DNA of 64,000 bases from Mycolicibacterium boenickei (GTDB lineage Bacteria > Actinomycetota > Actinomycetes > Mycobacteriales > Mycobacteriaceae): contig NZ_AP022579.1 in NCBI RefSeq assembly GCF_010731295.1, positions 4,712,001 to 4,776,000 on the forward strand, given 5' to 3'. This document shows positions 29,449-40,980 of the stretch, piece after piece. The translations under genes and the position numbers were made by a program. Below the pieces are notes generated by a model. It saw nothing but the letters and a program-made list of their open reading frames with translations, was not told the origin of the DNA and ran no database searches. How positions within the stretch are numbered: position 1 is the stretch's first letter; each line of letters starts with the position of its first letter.

Positions 29449-30744
29449 ATGAAGCCGTCCCTCTACGCCGTTGCGGCGTCGCTCTACCTGACCGAATACA
29501 CCCTCTACTCCAACTCGTCGTCGGCTGTGCTGTTGAACTCGGCGATCGCCGACCAGTTCGGCATCCCGTACTCGCAGGCCGCCTACATCGGTGTCGCGTT
29601 CCTGGCTGGATTCTGTCTGGCGTTGCTGCCGGCGGGCCTGCTGTCGCACCGCTGCCGGCCCGATGCCGCGTTCTTCGCCGGTTCGGCGGCCCTGGTCGTT
29701 CTCGGGATCGCTTGCGGCCTCAGCCCCGAATTCTGGGTCCTCATCGCGCTGCGGTTCCTCCAGGGCATCGCCTCGGCCGTGCTGGCGCCCCAGGTCTTCC
29801 GCATCATCCGGGCGCAGTTCTACCCGGACCACCATTCGGCGGTTCTGGGCGCATGGGGTCTGGTGGTGTCGGCGTCGGCGCTGTGTTCGCCGCTGATCAC
29901 CGCCCTCCTCAACGACCTGTGGGGCTGGCGGTCGTTTCCGTACGAGACCGTGGTGACCACCGTCGCCGCGATGGCACTGCTGGCCCTGGCACCGGGGAGG
30001 AACGACAACGCCGGCGAACACGCCACAGCCGGCCGGGTGGCGCTGCCGATCGTGGGCCTCGCCGCGGTGCAGTTGGCGATCTTCCTGGGGATCGGCTGGG
30101 CCACCGCGCTGCGCACCAAGGTGCTCCTGCTTGCGCTGGCGATGCTGCTCGGGATCGCGGTGATCGTCCTGCGCAGCCGGTCACAGTCACGTGTGCTGTC
30201 TGCAAGCCTGGTGGTGGTGTTCGTCGCCGGTGTCGCGACGAACGTGTTCACCCTGTCGACGGTGTACGTCCTGCAGCAGGTGCGCGGGCTGAATTCCTAT
30301 GGCTCGGCACTGTTTCTGTTGCCGATGGCGTTCTTCGCCGGGCTGATACCCGTGCTGAGTTTCGGTAGGCCAGGAGGCAATCGGAAGAACACCGGCCTGG
30401 TGTGCATCGGGTCGGTTTTCCTGATCGTGGCCGGTCTGAGCCTGCCTGCCGAGCTGCTCCTGCTCAACGCCGCGTTGATGGGTTGCGCGATGGGATTCCT
30501 GTGGAGCGCCCTGGCCGGCAATGTGCTCACCAACTCGACAGACGTCCCGTTCGATTCCAGCCTGTACCACTATCTTCGGGCGCTCGGCGCTGCGATCGGG
30601 GTGGCAACCGGGGCGACGATGGTCGACGGCCTTGGCTCCACGCTGTTCGGCGGGGCCGCCGTGGTGGTCACCACGGCCGGGTTGGCCGCCACGTTGGCTG
30701 CCCGTTCGGCACGGCAGGCAACGCGATCGGCCCGGGTGCGGTGA
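29449..30744 (+). CDS. MFS transporter, probable exporter
   Basis: A 431-residue major facilitator with about 12 hydrophobic segments. The first helix carries LYLTEYTLYSNSSSAVLLNS, and the helix 2-3 loop reads GLLSHRCRPDA, a weak form of the G-x-x-x-D-R-x-G-R motif. LIALRFLQGIASAVLAPQVF matches the helix 4 region of drug:H+ antiporters. GAGG precedes ATG 29449. Its TGA overlaps the next gene by one base, so it is coupled to a solute-binding-like protein and a monooxygenase. The substrate is unknown; export of a small product of that pathway is the simplest idea. Confidence 0.85.
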   Translation: MKPSLYAVAASLYLTEYTLYSNSSSAVLLNSAIADQFGIPYSQAAYIGVAFLAGFCLALLPAGLLSHRCRPDAAFFAGSAALVVLGIACGLSPEFWVLIALRFLQGIASAVLAPQVFRIIRAQFYPDHHSAVLGAWGLVVSASALCSPLITALLNDLWGWRSFPYETVVTTVAAMALLALAPGRNDNAGEHATAGRVALPIVGLAAVQLAIFLGIGWATALRTKVLLLALAMLLGIAVIVLRSRSQSRVLSASLVVVFVAGVATNVFTLSTVYVLQQVRGLNSYGSALFLLPMAFFAGLIPVLSFGRPGGNRKNTGLVCIGSVFLIVAGLSLPAELLLLNAALMGCAMGFLWSALAGNVLTNSTDVPFDSSLYHYLRALGAAIGVATGATMVDGLGSTLFGGAAVVVTTAGLAATLAARSARQATRSARVR

Positions 30745-32018
30745 TGCGCCACCTCACGTTCGGCTGGCCGACGCACCAGCTCACCGACGACCCGCGGTTG
30801 GCCTACAACAGCATTTCGAAAACGTTCTGCCGGCTGATCTACGAAAGCCTGGTCGACGTCGATCCCGACAACGGGCAGCTGTTGCCGTGGCTTGCCGCCT
30901 CCTGGTGCTACCGCGATCCGCTCACCCTTGACCTGACCATCCGCCCGGGCCTGCGGTTCTCCGACGGCACCCCACTCACTCCAGAAGCGATCGCTCAGAG
31001 CTTCTCCGACATCGCTGCCCTGAAAGAGGTTTCACCGCTTCCGGCTGCAGTCACCATGCTCACCGGACTCGACCGCATAGAGGTCGGGACCGATACCGTG
31101 ACATTTCACTTCGTGCACCACAACGCGGCATTCCTACGGTCGTTGGCCAGTGTGAACCTGGCGATCAGAAGCCCGTCGGGCCTGGGTACCGGCCGGTGGG
31201 CGCAGACCGAGGATGGGTTGACCGACGGTGACCGCCGACTGGTCTTCCGCGAAGGCGACACCGGCGATCTGTACGCGGGGTTGATCGACGGCTACCTGGT
31301 TGCCGAACTGTACAACCCGGGCATCAGTTACGGGTTGTGTCCCAATGCTTCCCGCGGTCCGCTGACCGACCCGATGGTGCGGCGCGCACTCTCTCTGCTG
31401 ATCGACCGCGGCGCCTTGCAGCCGATCCTGGACGGCGCCGGGTACCCGGTCGCCTCTTCGGTGCTCACGCCGACAACGGAAGGCTACCGCGACTGCTCGA
31501 CCGAACTCGCCCACGATCCGTCGACCGCCCGGCGGCTGCTCGCTGCCGCAGGCGTGCAACAGCTTTCGTTCGAGGTGGTGTTCAACAGCACGTTCTCCCC
31601 CGTCGACGCCGCAATACTGAACGCTGTCGCCGCACAGTGGCGGCAGCACGGCATCGAACTCTGCCTCGCCGACGTCGACTTCACCGAGTTGCGCCTGCGC
31701 CAGCAATCAGGCGACTACGACTTTCGGTTCTTCTATTTCACCGGCAGCGACCCTGATCTGCTGCGTTACCAGTTCGCCGTAGGCCAGCGGAACATGAACC
31801 GCCGCACCAGGGCCGACGACCTCGACGCGCTGCTCGACGGTCAGCTCACCTGCAGCGATCCCGTCACGCGCCGCGCGATGGTGCATGACATCCAGCGGCG
31901 GATCCTCACCGGCGGCCTGTGGCTACCGCTGTGCAATGTCCGCACCGTCACCAGTTATCGGCCCGGCGGGCTCTTCGGTGTCCACCTCGACACCGAAGCC
32001 CTGGCCCGAATCCCCTGA
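30744..32018 (+). CDS. family-5 solute-binding-like protein lacking a signal peptide
   Basis: A 424-residue protein with the fold markers of oligopeptide/nickel-binding receptors (SBP_bac_5): LIYESLVDVDPDNGQLLPWL, DLTIRPGLRFSDGTPLTPEA, PMVRRALSLLIDRGALQPIL and YDFRFFYFTGSDPDLLRYQF. Unlike true receptors it has no signal peptide or lipobox; it begins directly with MRHLTFGWPTHQLTDDPRLA. It is about 100 residues shorter than usual, and no HTH is fused as in SgrR. It therefore appears cytosolic, perhaps binding a peptide or product for the linked monooxygenase and MFS pump. ATG 30744 overlaps the MFS stop (TGATG); GTG 30741 is an in-frame alternative. Confidence 0.8.
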   Translation: MRHLTFGWPTHQLTDDPRLAYNSISKTFCRLIYESLVDVDPDNGQLLPWLAASWCYRDPLTLDLTIRPGLRFSDGTPLTPEAIAQSFSDIAALKEVSPLPAAVTMLTGLDRIEVGTDTVTFHFVHHNAAFLRSLASVNLAIRSPSGLGTGRWAQTEDGLTDGDRRLVFREGDTGDLYAGLIDGYLVAELYNPGISYGLCPNASRGPLTDPMVRRALSLLIDRGALQPILDGAGYPVASSVLTPTTEGYRDCSTELAHDPSTARRLLAAAGVQQLSFEVVFNSTFSPVDAAILNAVAAQWRQHGIELCLADVDFTELRLRQQSGDYDFRFFYFTGSDPDLLRYQFAVGQRNMNRRTRADDLDALLDGQLTCSDPVTRRAMVHDIQRRILTGGLWLPLCNVRTVTSYRPGGLFGVHLDTEALARIP

Positions 32019-32034
32019 ATCCGAAAGGCTCACC

Positions 32035-33159
32035 ATGGATATCGCCATCGTCGGCGCCGGCCTCGGCGGACTGTCCGCCGCTGTTGCGCTGCGACACCAC
32101 GGCCATCGTCCCGTCCTGTTCGACAAGACCCGCGCCCTCGGCGAGGTCGGCGGTCCACTGGGCATCTCGCCGCAGACCCTGCGACTGTTCTCACGGTGGA
32201 ACATTGCCGGTGCGTTCGACGGAATCTCCTCGGCCACGCAATACTTCGAGAACCGCGATCAGCTGGGCCGGCTCGAGAAGCTCACCGACTACGCCGCGAC
32301 GCCAGAGGCAGGCGGCGAGCACGGCCGGTTCGGCTACGCCGACGCCGAGGTATCCCCGCGCACCGTGCACCGCGCTGACCTGCACAGTCTGCTGGTCTCG
32401 ACCGTCGGCTCGGACAACGTCCGGCTCGGCCGCGAACTCGCAGGCATCACCGAGCATGACGATCATGTCGAGCTGAGATTCATCGACGGGGAAGTTCAGC
32501 GTGCCGGTATCGTGATCGCTGCCGACGGCCTGCGCTCCCGAGTCCGGAAAATGTTCAGCAGCGACGATATTCACTACTGCGGGTCGGTGATCTTCCGGGC
32601 CGTCAGCCCCGCCGAATGCGTCGAGGGGCCGAACGACCGGCTCCGGTCCTGGCATTCCGCGGACTACGCCAAGCACATCATCTCCATGCCGGTGCGGGCC
32701 GGCCGACAGGTGGCCGTCGATGCCACCCTCGGGGTGGACGAGCCGCCCCTGCACCTGTGGTCGGCGCGGGCCGACCTGGAAGCGTTGGCCCGCCAGTTCG
32801 ACGAGTTCGACCCCGCGGTCGGGCGGATGTTGCGTGCCGCGACCAGTCCGGTCTATATGCACCCGGCGTACGACCGGGATCCCATCGACCGGTGGACCAG
32901 CGCCCGGGTGGCGCTCCTCGGAGACGCGGCGCACCCGATGACACCGTTCGGTGGACAGGGCGCCAACCAGGCGATCCAGGATGCGGCAGAACTGGCCGCC
33001 CAGATCGCCACTGCGCCTACGGGCGACGTCACCCGGGCACTGCAGCGGTACCAGCGCATCAGAACCGAGCAGACCGCCGAGATCCAGCGCGCGGCACGGA
33101 GTTACGCCGACCGCAGGGCCAAGGTGTCGCTGCGGCTTGCGGACATCCTCGTGGGCTAA
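32035..33159 (+). CDS. FAD-dependent monooxygenase (PHBH fold)
   Basis: A 374-residue flavoprotein hydroxylase. The dinucleotide loop is [20 protein letters not shown] at residues 2-21, the DG motif is [15 protein letters not shown] near 160, and the second FAD motif is [20 protein letters not shown] near 290. All three blocks are intact. Such enzymes hydroxylate aromatic or other electron-rich substrates. It follows the SBP-like gene by 16 bases with an AAAGG site, so it is in the same operon. Its TAA overlaps the ppc TAG on the opposite strand. Substrate unknown. Confidence 0.87.
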   Translation: MDIAIVGAGLGGLSAAVALRHHGHRPVLFDKTRALGEVGGPLGISPQTLRLFSRWNIAGAFDGISSATQYFENRDQLGRLEKLTDYAATPEAGGEHGRFGYADAEVSPRTVHRADLHSLLVSTVGSDNVRLGRELAGITEHDDHVELRFIDGEVQRAGIVIAADGLRSRVRKMFSSDDIHYCGSVIFRAVSPAECVEGPNDRLRSWHSADYAKHIISMPVRAGRQVAVDATLGVDEPPLHLWSARADLEALARQFDEFDPAVGRMLRAATSPVYMHPAYDRDPIDRWTSARVALLGDAAHPMTPFGGQGANQAIQDAAELAAQIATAPTGDVTRALQRYQRIRTEQTAEIQRAARSYADRRAKVSLRLADILVG

Positions 33160-35975
33160 CCGCTGTTGCGCAGGGCGGTCGCGAGCCCGCTCATGGTCAG
33201 CAGGATCCCCCGCTGCACCCGTTCATCGGTATCTCCCGCCCGGTACCGGCGCAGCAGCTCGACCTGCAGGTGATTGAGCGGTTCGAGGTACGGAAACCGG
33301 TTGAACACCGAGCGGGCCAACGCCGGGTTGTCGGCCAGCAGGTCGTCCTGGCCGGTGATCAGCTTGTACATGGCGATGGTGCGATCGTGCTCGGCAACGA
33401 TCTTGTCGAACACCCTGGCTCGCAGTTCCGCGTCGTCGACCAGCTCGGAATACCGTGCGGCCAGACCCATGTCGGACTTGGCCAGCACCTGAGCCATGTT
33501 CGACAGCACCGTGCGGAAGAACGGCCAGCGCTCGTAGAGATCCTGCAGCACCGCAACCCGGGACTCGTCCTCGCCGATCCACTGTTCGAACGCCGTGCCG
33601 GTGCCGTACCAACCGGGCAGCATCACCCGCGACTGGCTCCAGGCCAGTACCCACGGGATGGCCCGCAGATCGGCTATCGAGGTGGTCGGCTTGCGTGAGC
33701 TGGGCCGGCTGCCGATGTTGAGCGCACCGATCTCGCTCACCGGTGTCGATGCCTTGAAGTATTCGACGAATCCCGGTGTCTCGTGGACCAGTTCGGCGTA
33801 GGAGCGCTGCGCCAGGGCAGCCAGCTCATCGAGTACTTGATAGGCCGGCTCGGCTTCGTCGCCCAGTCCCTCTACGTCGAGCAGGGTGGATTCCAGCGTC
33901 GCGGCCAGCAGGGTCTCCAGGTTGCGGTGCGCGATCCGCGGCTCCGCGTACTTGGCGGCGATCACCTCGCCCTGCTCGGTGATCCGCAGTGAACCCTTCA
34001 CGGCGCCGGGCGGCTGCGCCAGGATCGCGTCATAGCTAGGTCCGCCACCACGGCCCACGGTGCCGCCGCGACCGTGGAACAGGCGCAACCGAATACCGGT
34101 CTTGCGTGCGGCTTCGACGAGATCCAGTTCGGCCCGGTACAGCGCCCAGTTCGCCGCCAGGTAGCCGCCGTCCTTGTTCGAGTCCGAGTACCCCAGCATC
34201 ACTTCCTGATGCTGGCCGCGGGCTGCGACGATGCTGCGGTAGACCGGCAGCGCCAACGCCTCCTGCAGGATCGCCGCACCCCGCTGCAGATCGTCGATCG
34301 TTTCGAACAGCGGCACGATCCCGACCGGCGCGTACACCTCGTCCCCGTGCGCCGCACCCGAAACATCGAGCAAGCCGGCCTCTTTCAGCAGAATCGCGGC
34401 CTCGAGCAGGTCGGACACCGATTGGCACATGGAGATGATGTAGTTGGGCACAGCCGCGGCGCCGAAGACGGTGACCGCCCGCGCGGCGGCGCCGACGATA
34501 TCGAGTTCCTTGCGGGCCAGCTCCGACAGCTCGGCGCCCTCCCCGATCAACGGGCGGCGGGTCGAGATCTCGCGCGCGAGCAGCTCCACCCGCTGCGGCT
34601 CGGGTAACGACGCGTAGTCGGGATGCACCCCGGCCCATGCCAACAGCTCGGCGACCACCTGCTCGTGCACCTCCGAGTTCTGCCTCATGTCCAGCCCGCA
34701 CAGGTGAAAGCCGAAGACCCGCACCGCTTCTCGTAGCCGGGCCAGCCGATCGTCGGCCACCACCGCACTGCCGTTGCCGCGCAGCGAGGCGTCCACCGTG
34801 TCGAGGTCGGCCAGGAACTCCTCTGGCGCACCATAGGGTTCGAGGCCCAGGTCGAGTTCGTGTTCTGGTTGTTCGTCGAGGATTTCGCGTCCGGTTGCGG
34901 TCAATCTGGCGTGGATCACGCGCAATGCCCGCCGGTACGGTTCGTCGGCGCGGGCCGGCTCGTGACAGGCATCGGCCAGTGCGGTGAGCCCGTCGCTGAC
35001 CGCGACCAGCCGCGCCGACATCGACAGCTCTTCCTCCAACGCGGTGATCTCGGCGAAGTAGTGGGCGAAGGCCACGTGAGCGGCCCGCCCGGTGGCCAGC
35101 CGCACCACGCCCGCGTCGACGTTGGGGTTTCCGTCGCGGTCCCCGCCGATCCAGCTGCCCGGCCGTAGGATCGGCTGCTCCAGCAGGTGCGCCCCGGGCC
35201 AGCGGGCCTGCAACGCGGTGCGTACCTCAGCGTTGACCTGTGGGATCACGTCGAAGAATGCCGCCGGGTAGTACCGCAGGCCGGTTTCGATCTCGTCGGA
35301 GATCTTGAGCCGGGACAACCGCACGAGAGCCGTCTGCCACAGCGTGAGGATGTGGCGCCGCAACTCGACCTCGATGTCGCGGCCGTCGGCGGTACGGCTC
35401 AGCCCGTGCAGCCGCAGCCGCATCAACTCGGTGACCCGGTGCTGGGTGTCGAACACGGTCCGGCGCCGGGTTTCGGTCGGATGTGCGGTGATCACCGGTG
35501 CGACGAGGGCCCCGCTCAACGCGTCGGCGACGGTGGCGGCGTCGAGGTGGGCGGACGAGATCGCCTCGTCGAGTTTGCGATACGTCGCGGCCAGGCTGCT
35601 GTCCTGGGGCGGTTCGCCTGCCGCTTCGTGCACGGCCCGGCGCCGCTCCCGGTGGATGTCCTCGGCCACATTGGCCAGCAGCGCGAAGTGGGTGAACGCG
35701 CGGATGACGGGGATGGCCTGATGGATGTCGATACCGGAGAACAGATCGGCGAGCTCGGCGCGGTCGATCTCCGAACGACGAACCCGGAAGGATTCCACTC
35801 GCGCCCGCTCGACCAGGTCGAAAACCTCCGCGCCGTTCTGCTCGCGCACGGTGTCGCCGAGAATCGCGCCGAGCAGCCGGATGTCCTCGCGCATGGGCTC
35901 GGTGGCCTCGCGGCCTACGGGAGTGCGCTGAACCGCGCCGATCGGGTCGAGCGCAGTGTCGGGACCGTCAGCCAT
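33156..35975 (-). CDS. ppc: phosphoenolpyruvate carboxylase
   Basis: A 939-residue anaplerotic enzyme making oxaloacetate from PEP and bicarbonate. Catalytic blocks are complete: [80 protein letters not shown] and [12 protein letters not shown], with the canonical N-S-G end (LRNSG). ATG 35975 is chosen because a -10 GATACT lies six bases upstream (leaderless), and the extra 23 codons further upstream are atypical. M. tuberculosis lacks ppc, so this marks an environmental mycobacterium. Confidence 0.96.
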   Translation of the reverse strand: MADGPDTALDPIGAVQRTPVGREATEPMREDIRLLGAILGDTVREQNGAEVFDLVERARVESFRVRRSEIDRAELADLFSGIDIHQAIPVIRAFTHFALLANVAEDIHRERRRAVHEAAGEPPQDSSLAATYRKLDEAISSAHLDAATVADALSGALVAPVITAHPTETRRRTVFDTQHRVTELMRLRLHGLSRTADGRDIEVELRRHILTLWQTALVRLSRLKISDEIETGLRYYPAAFFDVIPQVNAEVRTALQARWPGAHLLEQPILRPGSWIGGDRDGNPNVDAGVVRLATGRAAHVAFAHYFAEITALEEELSMSARLVAVSDGLTALADACHEPARADEPYRRALRVIHARLTATGREILDEQPEHELDLGLEPYGAPEEFLADLDTVDASLRGNGSAVVADDRLARLREAVRVFGFHLCGLDMRQNSEVHEQVVAELLAWAGVHPDYASLPEPQRVELLAREISTRRPLIGEGAELSELARKELDIVGAAARAVTVFGAAAVPNYIISMCQSVSDLLEAAILLKEAGLLDVSGAAHGDEVYAPVGIVPLFETIDDLQRGAAILQEALALPVYRSIVAARGQHQEVMLGYSDSNKDGGYLAANWALYRAELDLVEAARKTGIRLRLFHGRGGTVGRGGGPSYDAILAQPPGAVKGSLRITEQGEVIAAKYAEPRIAHRNLETLLAATLESTLLDVEGLGDEAEPAYQVLDELAALAQRSYAELVHETPGFVEYFKASTPVSEIGALNIGSRPSSRKPTTSIADLRAIPWVLAWSQSRVMLPGWYGTGTAFEQWIGEDESRVAVLQDLYERWPFFRTVLSNMAQVLAKSDMGLAARYSELVDDAELRARVFDKIVAEHDRTIAMYKLITGQDDLLADNPALARSVFNRFPYLEPLNHLQVELLRRYRAGDTDERVQRGILLTMSGLATALRNSG

Positions 35976-36147
35976 GTCCCCAGTATCGGGGCAGCCACGC
36001 TGCGCCGCATTGCGGCAACCGTGAGCTCGCGTTTGACATGGCAACCATCGCGCGGCCTGATTCGCGCGAGGTCTCGACGCGACACCGGATGCGGCGGAGC
36101 ATGTTGTGAATCAGCTGTGAACATTCCGGCGAACCCAGGAGGTCACG

Positions 36148-36558
36148 ATGGCCGGTTTCGTTTTTCCGCGACGTACCTACTGGAGCCGACTGGCCCAGGG
36201 GGCCGTCCTGAGCGCGACGTTGGGGCTCGGTGCGCTGGCCGCACCCGTCGGCGCGACCGCCGCCCCCGACGACGGCACATGGGACATCGAGGCGTACGAC
36301 AATTGCATGAGCAAGACGGTCAGAAACGCCGACCTGTGCTGCATCGACTCGGGCGGCGTGCCCACATCCGATCCCAACGACACCCAGTCGGACGGATCAC
36401 CCAACTGTTACGCACCGCCGGCCCAGCAGGCCGGGGTCGAACAGGGCACGGCACCGCGACCGCCACGGGCGATCATCGATACGCCGATAGACACTGCGAC
36501 CGAAGTCGCCCCGGGTGCACCGACCCGGCCGTTACCGACACTGCTCGCTCCCGGCTGA
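36148..36558 (+). CDS. small secreted Cys-containing protein
   Basis: A 136-residue protein with a Sec signal peptide (basic RRTYWSRLAQG, hydrophobic AVLSATLGLGALAAPVGATA, likely cleavage before APDD). The mature part has four cysteines in YDNCMSK, ADLCCIDSGG and SPNCYAPP, able to form two disulfides, followed by a Pro/Ala/Thr-rich tail. ATG 36148 has a GAGG site. No enzyme motif is visible and no named family is recognised; similar small Cys proteins are common in mycobacterial exported proteomes. It is divergent from ppc and convergent with secG. Confidence 0.78.
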   Translation: MAGFVFPRRTYWSRLAQGAVLSATLGLGALAAPVGATAAPDDGTWDIEAYDNCMSKTVRNADLCCIDSGGVPTSDPNDTQSDGSPNCYAPPAQQAGVEQGTAPRPPRAIIDTPIDTATEVAPGAPTRPLPTLLAPG

Positions 36559-36580
36559 CTGTCACCGCCGGGGGAATGCG

Positions 36581-36814
36581 CTAGCTGTACTTGATCAGCA
36601 GCGCGACGCCGACGATGGACACCAGCCAGATGCCGGTCACGAACAGCGTCAGCCGGTCGAGGTTCTTCTCGACCACAGTGGAGCCGGACAGGCTGGACTG
36701 GACACCGCCACCGAACAGGGTGGACAAACCGCCACCCTTGGCACGATGCAGCAGCACCAAGAGCACGACCAGCACGCTGGTCACGACCAGAGTGATCTGC
36801 AGAGCCAATTCCAT
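36581..36814 (-). CDS. secG: SecG, preprotein translocase subunit
   Basis: A 77-residue membrane protein with two helices (ALQITLVVTSVLVVLLVLLH and LFVTGIWLVSIVGVALLI) joined by the Gly-rich loop HRAKGGGLSTLFGGGVQSSL, as in SecG. It stimulates SecYE-SecA translocation. It lies 44 bases after tpiA and is the last gene of the glycolytic run, the normal mycobacterial order. Confidence 0.95.
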   Translation of the reverse strand: MELALQITLVVTSVLVVLLVLLHRAKGGGLSTLFGGGVQSSLSGSTVVEKNLDRLTLFVTGIWLVSIVGVALLIKYS

Positions 36815-36858
36815 GGCTGTAAGACTACCGGGTAGGGTGTCCGGCCCAGGCCCCCGGG

Positions 36859-37644
<786 letters not shown>

Positions 37645-37648
37645 GGTT

Positions 37649-38872
37649 CTACGACTCCAGTACTTCGATGCCGGGGAGGGTCTTGCCCTCAAGGTATTCC
37701 AGCGACGCCCCGCCGCCGGTCGAGATGTGCGAGAAGCCGTCCTCGGCCAGGCCGAGCTGGCGCACCGCGGCTGCCGAGTCGCCACCGCCGACGACGCTGA
37801 AGGCGCCCTTCTCGGTGGCCCCGATGATCGCCTCGGCCACGCCCTTGGTGCCCGCCGCGAATGCCGGGAACTCGAACACGCCCATCGGGCCGTTCCAGAA
37901 CACGGTCTTGGCGTTGGACAGCAGTGCGGTGAAGCGCTTCACCGACTCCGGGCCGATGTCCAGGCCCATCTTGCCGTCGGGAATCCGATCGGAGGCCACG
38001 GTCTCCGGCTCGGCGTCAGCGGCGAACTTGTCGGCCACCACGATGTCCACCGGGAGATGGATCACGTCGGCGTAGGTGTCGAGCAGCCGCTTGCAGGTGT
38101 CGATCATCTCTTCCTGCAGCAGTGAGGTACCCACCGAAACCCCTTGGGCGGCAAGGAAGGTGAAGCACATACCACCGCCGATGACAATGCTGTCGGCCTT
38201 GGTGGCGAGATTCTCGATCACCGCGAGCTTGTCGGAGACCTTGGAGCCGCCGAGCACCACGGCGTAGGGCCGCTCGGTCGAGTTGGTCAGCTGCTCCAGC
38301 ACCTGAACCTCGGTGGCCACCAGCGTGCCCGCGTAATGCGGCAGCAAGGTGGCGACGTCATACACGGACGCCTGCTTGCGGTGCACCACGCCGAACCCGT
38401 CGGAGACGAACGCACCCGGTGAACCGTCGGCACCTTCGACGAGGGCGGCCAGCGCCTTGGCCAGCGCCAACCGTTCGGCGTCGTCCTTGCTGGTCTCCCG
38501 CGGATCGAAGCGGATGTTCTCCAGCAGCAGGACGTCGCCGTCGGTCAGTCCCTCGGCGCGGGCCAGTGCGTCGGTACCGACCACGTCGCCGGCCAGCTGT
38601 ACGTGGCGCCCGAGCTTCTCCCCCAGCGCCGCGGCGACCGGGGCCAGCGACAGCTTCGGGTCCGGGGTTCCCTTGGGACGGCCCAGGTGCGCGGTGACGA
38701 CAACCTTGGCACCGGCCTCGGCCAGCGCCTTCAGGGTCGGGACCGACGCGATGATGCGGCCCGGGTCGGTGATCTTGCCGTCGTCGAGAGGGACGTTGAG
38801 GTCGGAGCGGACCAGCACGCCGCGTCCTTCCACACCCTCGGCCAACAGGTCAGCGAGTGTCTTGACAGCCAT
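37649..38872 (-). CDS. pgk: phosphoglycerate kinase
   Basis: A 407-residue two-domain kinase of glycolysis and gluconeogenesis. [20 protein letters not shown] is the N-terminal substrate loop, [11 protein letters not shown] the second; [15 protein letters not shown] and [17 protein letters not shown] form the nucleotide site. ATG 38872 lies five bases after the gapA stop, and the upstream in-frame start falls in gapA. Length fits the family. Confidence 0.97.
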   Translation of the reverse strand: MAVKTLADLLAEGVEGRGVLVRSDLNVPLDDGKITDPGRIIASVPTLKALAEAGAKVVVTAHLGRPKGTPDPKLSLAPVAAALGEKLGRHVQLAGDVVGTDALARAEGLTDGDVLLLENIRFDPRETSKDDAERLALAKALAALVEGADGSPGAFVSDGFGVVHRKQASVYDVATLLPHYAGTLVATEVQVLEQLTNSTERPYAVVLGGSKVSDKLAVIENLATKADSIVIGGGMCFTFLAAQGVSVGTSLLQEEMIDTCKRLLDTYADVIHLPVDIVVADKFAADAEPETVASDRIPDGKMGLDIGPESVKRFTALLSNAKTVFWNGPMGVFEFPAFAAGTKGVAEAIIGATEKGAFSVVGGGDSAAAVRQLGLAEDGFSHISTGGGASLEYLEGKTLPGIEVLES

Positions 38873-38877
38873 TTTTA

Positions 38878-39987
<1,110 letters not shown>

Positions 39988-40980
39988 TCAGATTTCGCGG
40001 TCGTGTAGGGCGAGTTGGTCGAGTTCGTGCGGATCCTGGCCGACCAGATCGGCGATCAGCCCGTCGTCCGACAGGTCCATCGGCTCGGAGCGTTTCCAGT
40101 CGTGATGGGCCACCTCGTTCAGTCGCTTGATGATGTGGTGGTCGGTCACCTCGATGGCCAGTTCGCGACGATGGTCGAAGCTGCCCGGGGAGAAGTTGAT
40201 CGAGCCGACGATGGCCCGCTCGCGGTCGGCGAGAATCATCTTGGCGTGCAGCTTCATGTGCTTCAGCCGGTGGATCTTGATGCCGACGTCGTCCAGGATG
40301 CGCATCCCGCTGACGCCTTCGAGGAGCTTGCCCGACTTGAGGTGGTGCGCGGCGCGGGCCATGACGTGAACCTTCACCCCGCGATGCGCCGCACGGACCA
40401 GACGCTCGATGATCACCGGGTCCTGGTATCGCTCGTTCTGGACGAACAGGGTGTGTTTGGCGCTGTCGATGAACTCGGCGATGCGATGCCGACCGTTGGT
40501 CGGGCACCAGATCAGGTGTGCCCCACCGCCGGGATCGAACTGCTCACGCGCCCAGTCGGCCTCGAAGCAGTCGACGATCTCGGCGACTTCGTAGGCGCTG
40601 GGTGTGACGACGGCATAGTCCCGCGTCACCGTGAAGTTCTCCTCGGTCCAGTTCAACGACTCGACAAAGGCATGGTCATCGTCGACGACCATGGATTTCT
40701 CGTGCGTCAGGTCGAAGGCCGGGTTGCTGGCACGCACCTCGATACCGAACCGCTGCAACGTCTCCCGCGCGACATCGTTGTCGGTCTCCCCGTCGCGGCG
40801 CTCGGGGTTGAGCATGACCTTGACGTCCACGCCGCGCCGGTGGGCGGCGACCACGGCCTCCAGCAGCGGCAGGTGGTTGAAGGCGAACATCTTGATGCGC
40901 ACCGACCGGGTGGCCGCGCCGATTGCGTCGAGCACCGGCTGTGCGGAGTCGTCGGGCAGGATGATCAGCGAACGTGTCAC
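39988..40980 (-). CDS. phospholipase D-like (HKD) domain protein
   Basis: A 330-residue cytosolic protein with two intact H-x-K-x4-D motifs: HEKSMVVDDDHAFVESLNW near residue 95 and HAKMILADRERAIVGSINFS near 243. The duplicated PLDc fold covers cardiolipin-synthase-like and phosphodiesterase enzymes. No membrane segment or signal peptide is evident. GTG 40980 overlaps the ABC exporter stop by four bases, so the two are translated together. A lipid headgroup or phosphodiester reaction linked to exporter cargo is likely; nuclease activity cannot be excluded. Confidence 0.85.
   Translation of the reverse strand: MTRSLIILPDDSAQPVLDAIGAATRSVRIKMFAFNHLPLLEAVVAAHRRGVDVKVMLNPERRDGETDNDVARETLQRFGIEVRASNPAFDLTHEKSMVVDDDHAFVESLNWTEENFTVTRDYAVVTPSAYEVAEIVDCFEADWAREQFDPGGGAHLIWCPTNGRHRIAEFIDSAKHTLFVQNERYQDPVIIERLVRAAHRGVKVHVMARAAHHLKSGKLLEGVSGMRILDDVGIKIHRLKHMKLHAKMILADRERAIVGSINFSPGSFDHRRELAIEVTDHHIIKRLNEVAHHDWKRSEPMDLSDDGLIADLVGQDPHELDQLALHDREI

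Noticed and set aside
29332..30021. 229-codon antisense frame over the MFS gene
   Set aside because: It runs through the MFS start and has no ribosome site or recognisable motif, so it is a shadow frame.
33156..36044. Longer ppc start at 36044
   Set aside because: The extra 23 codons overlap the promoter region, and ATG 35975 has a well-placed -10 GATACT.
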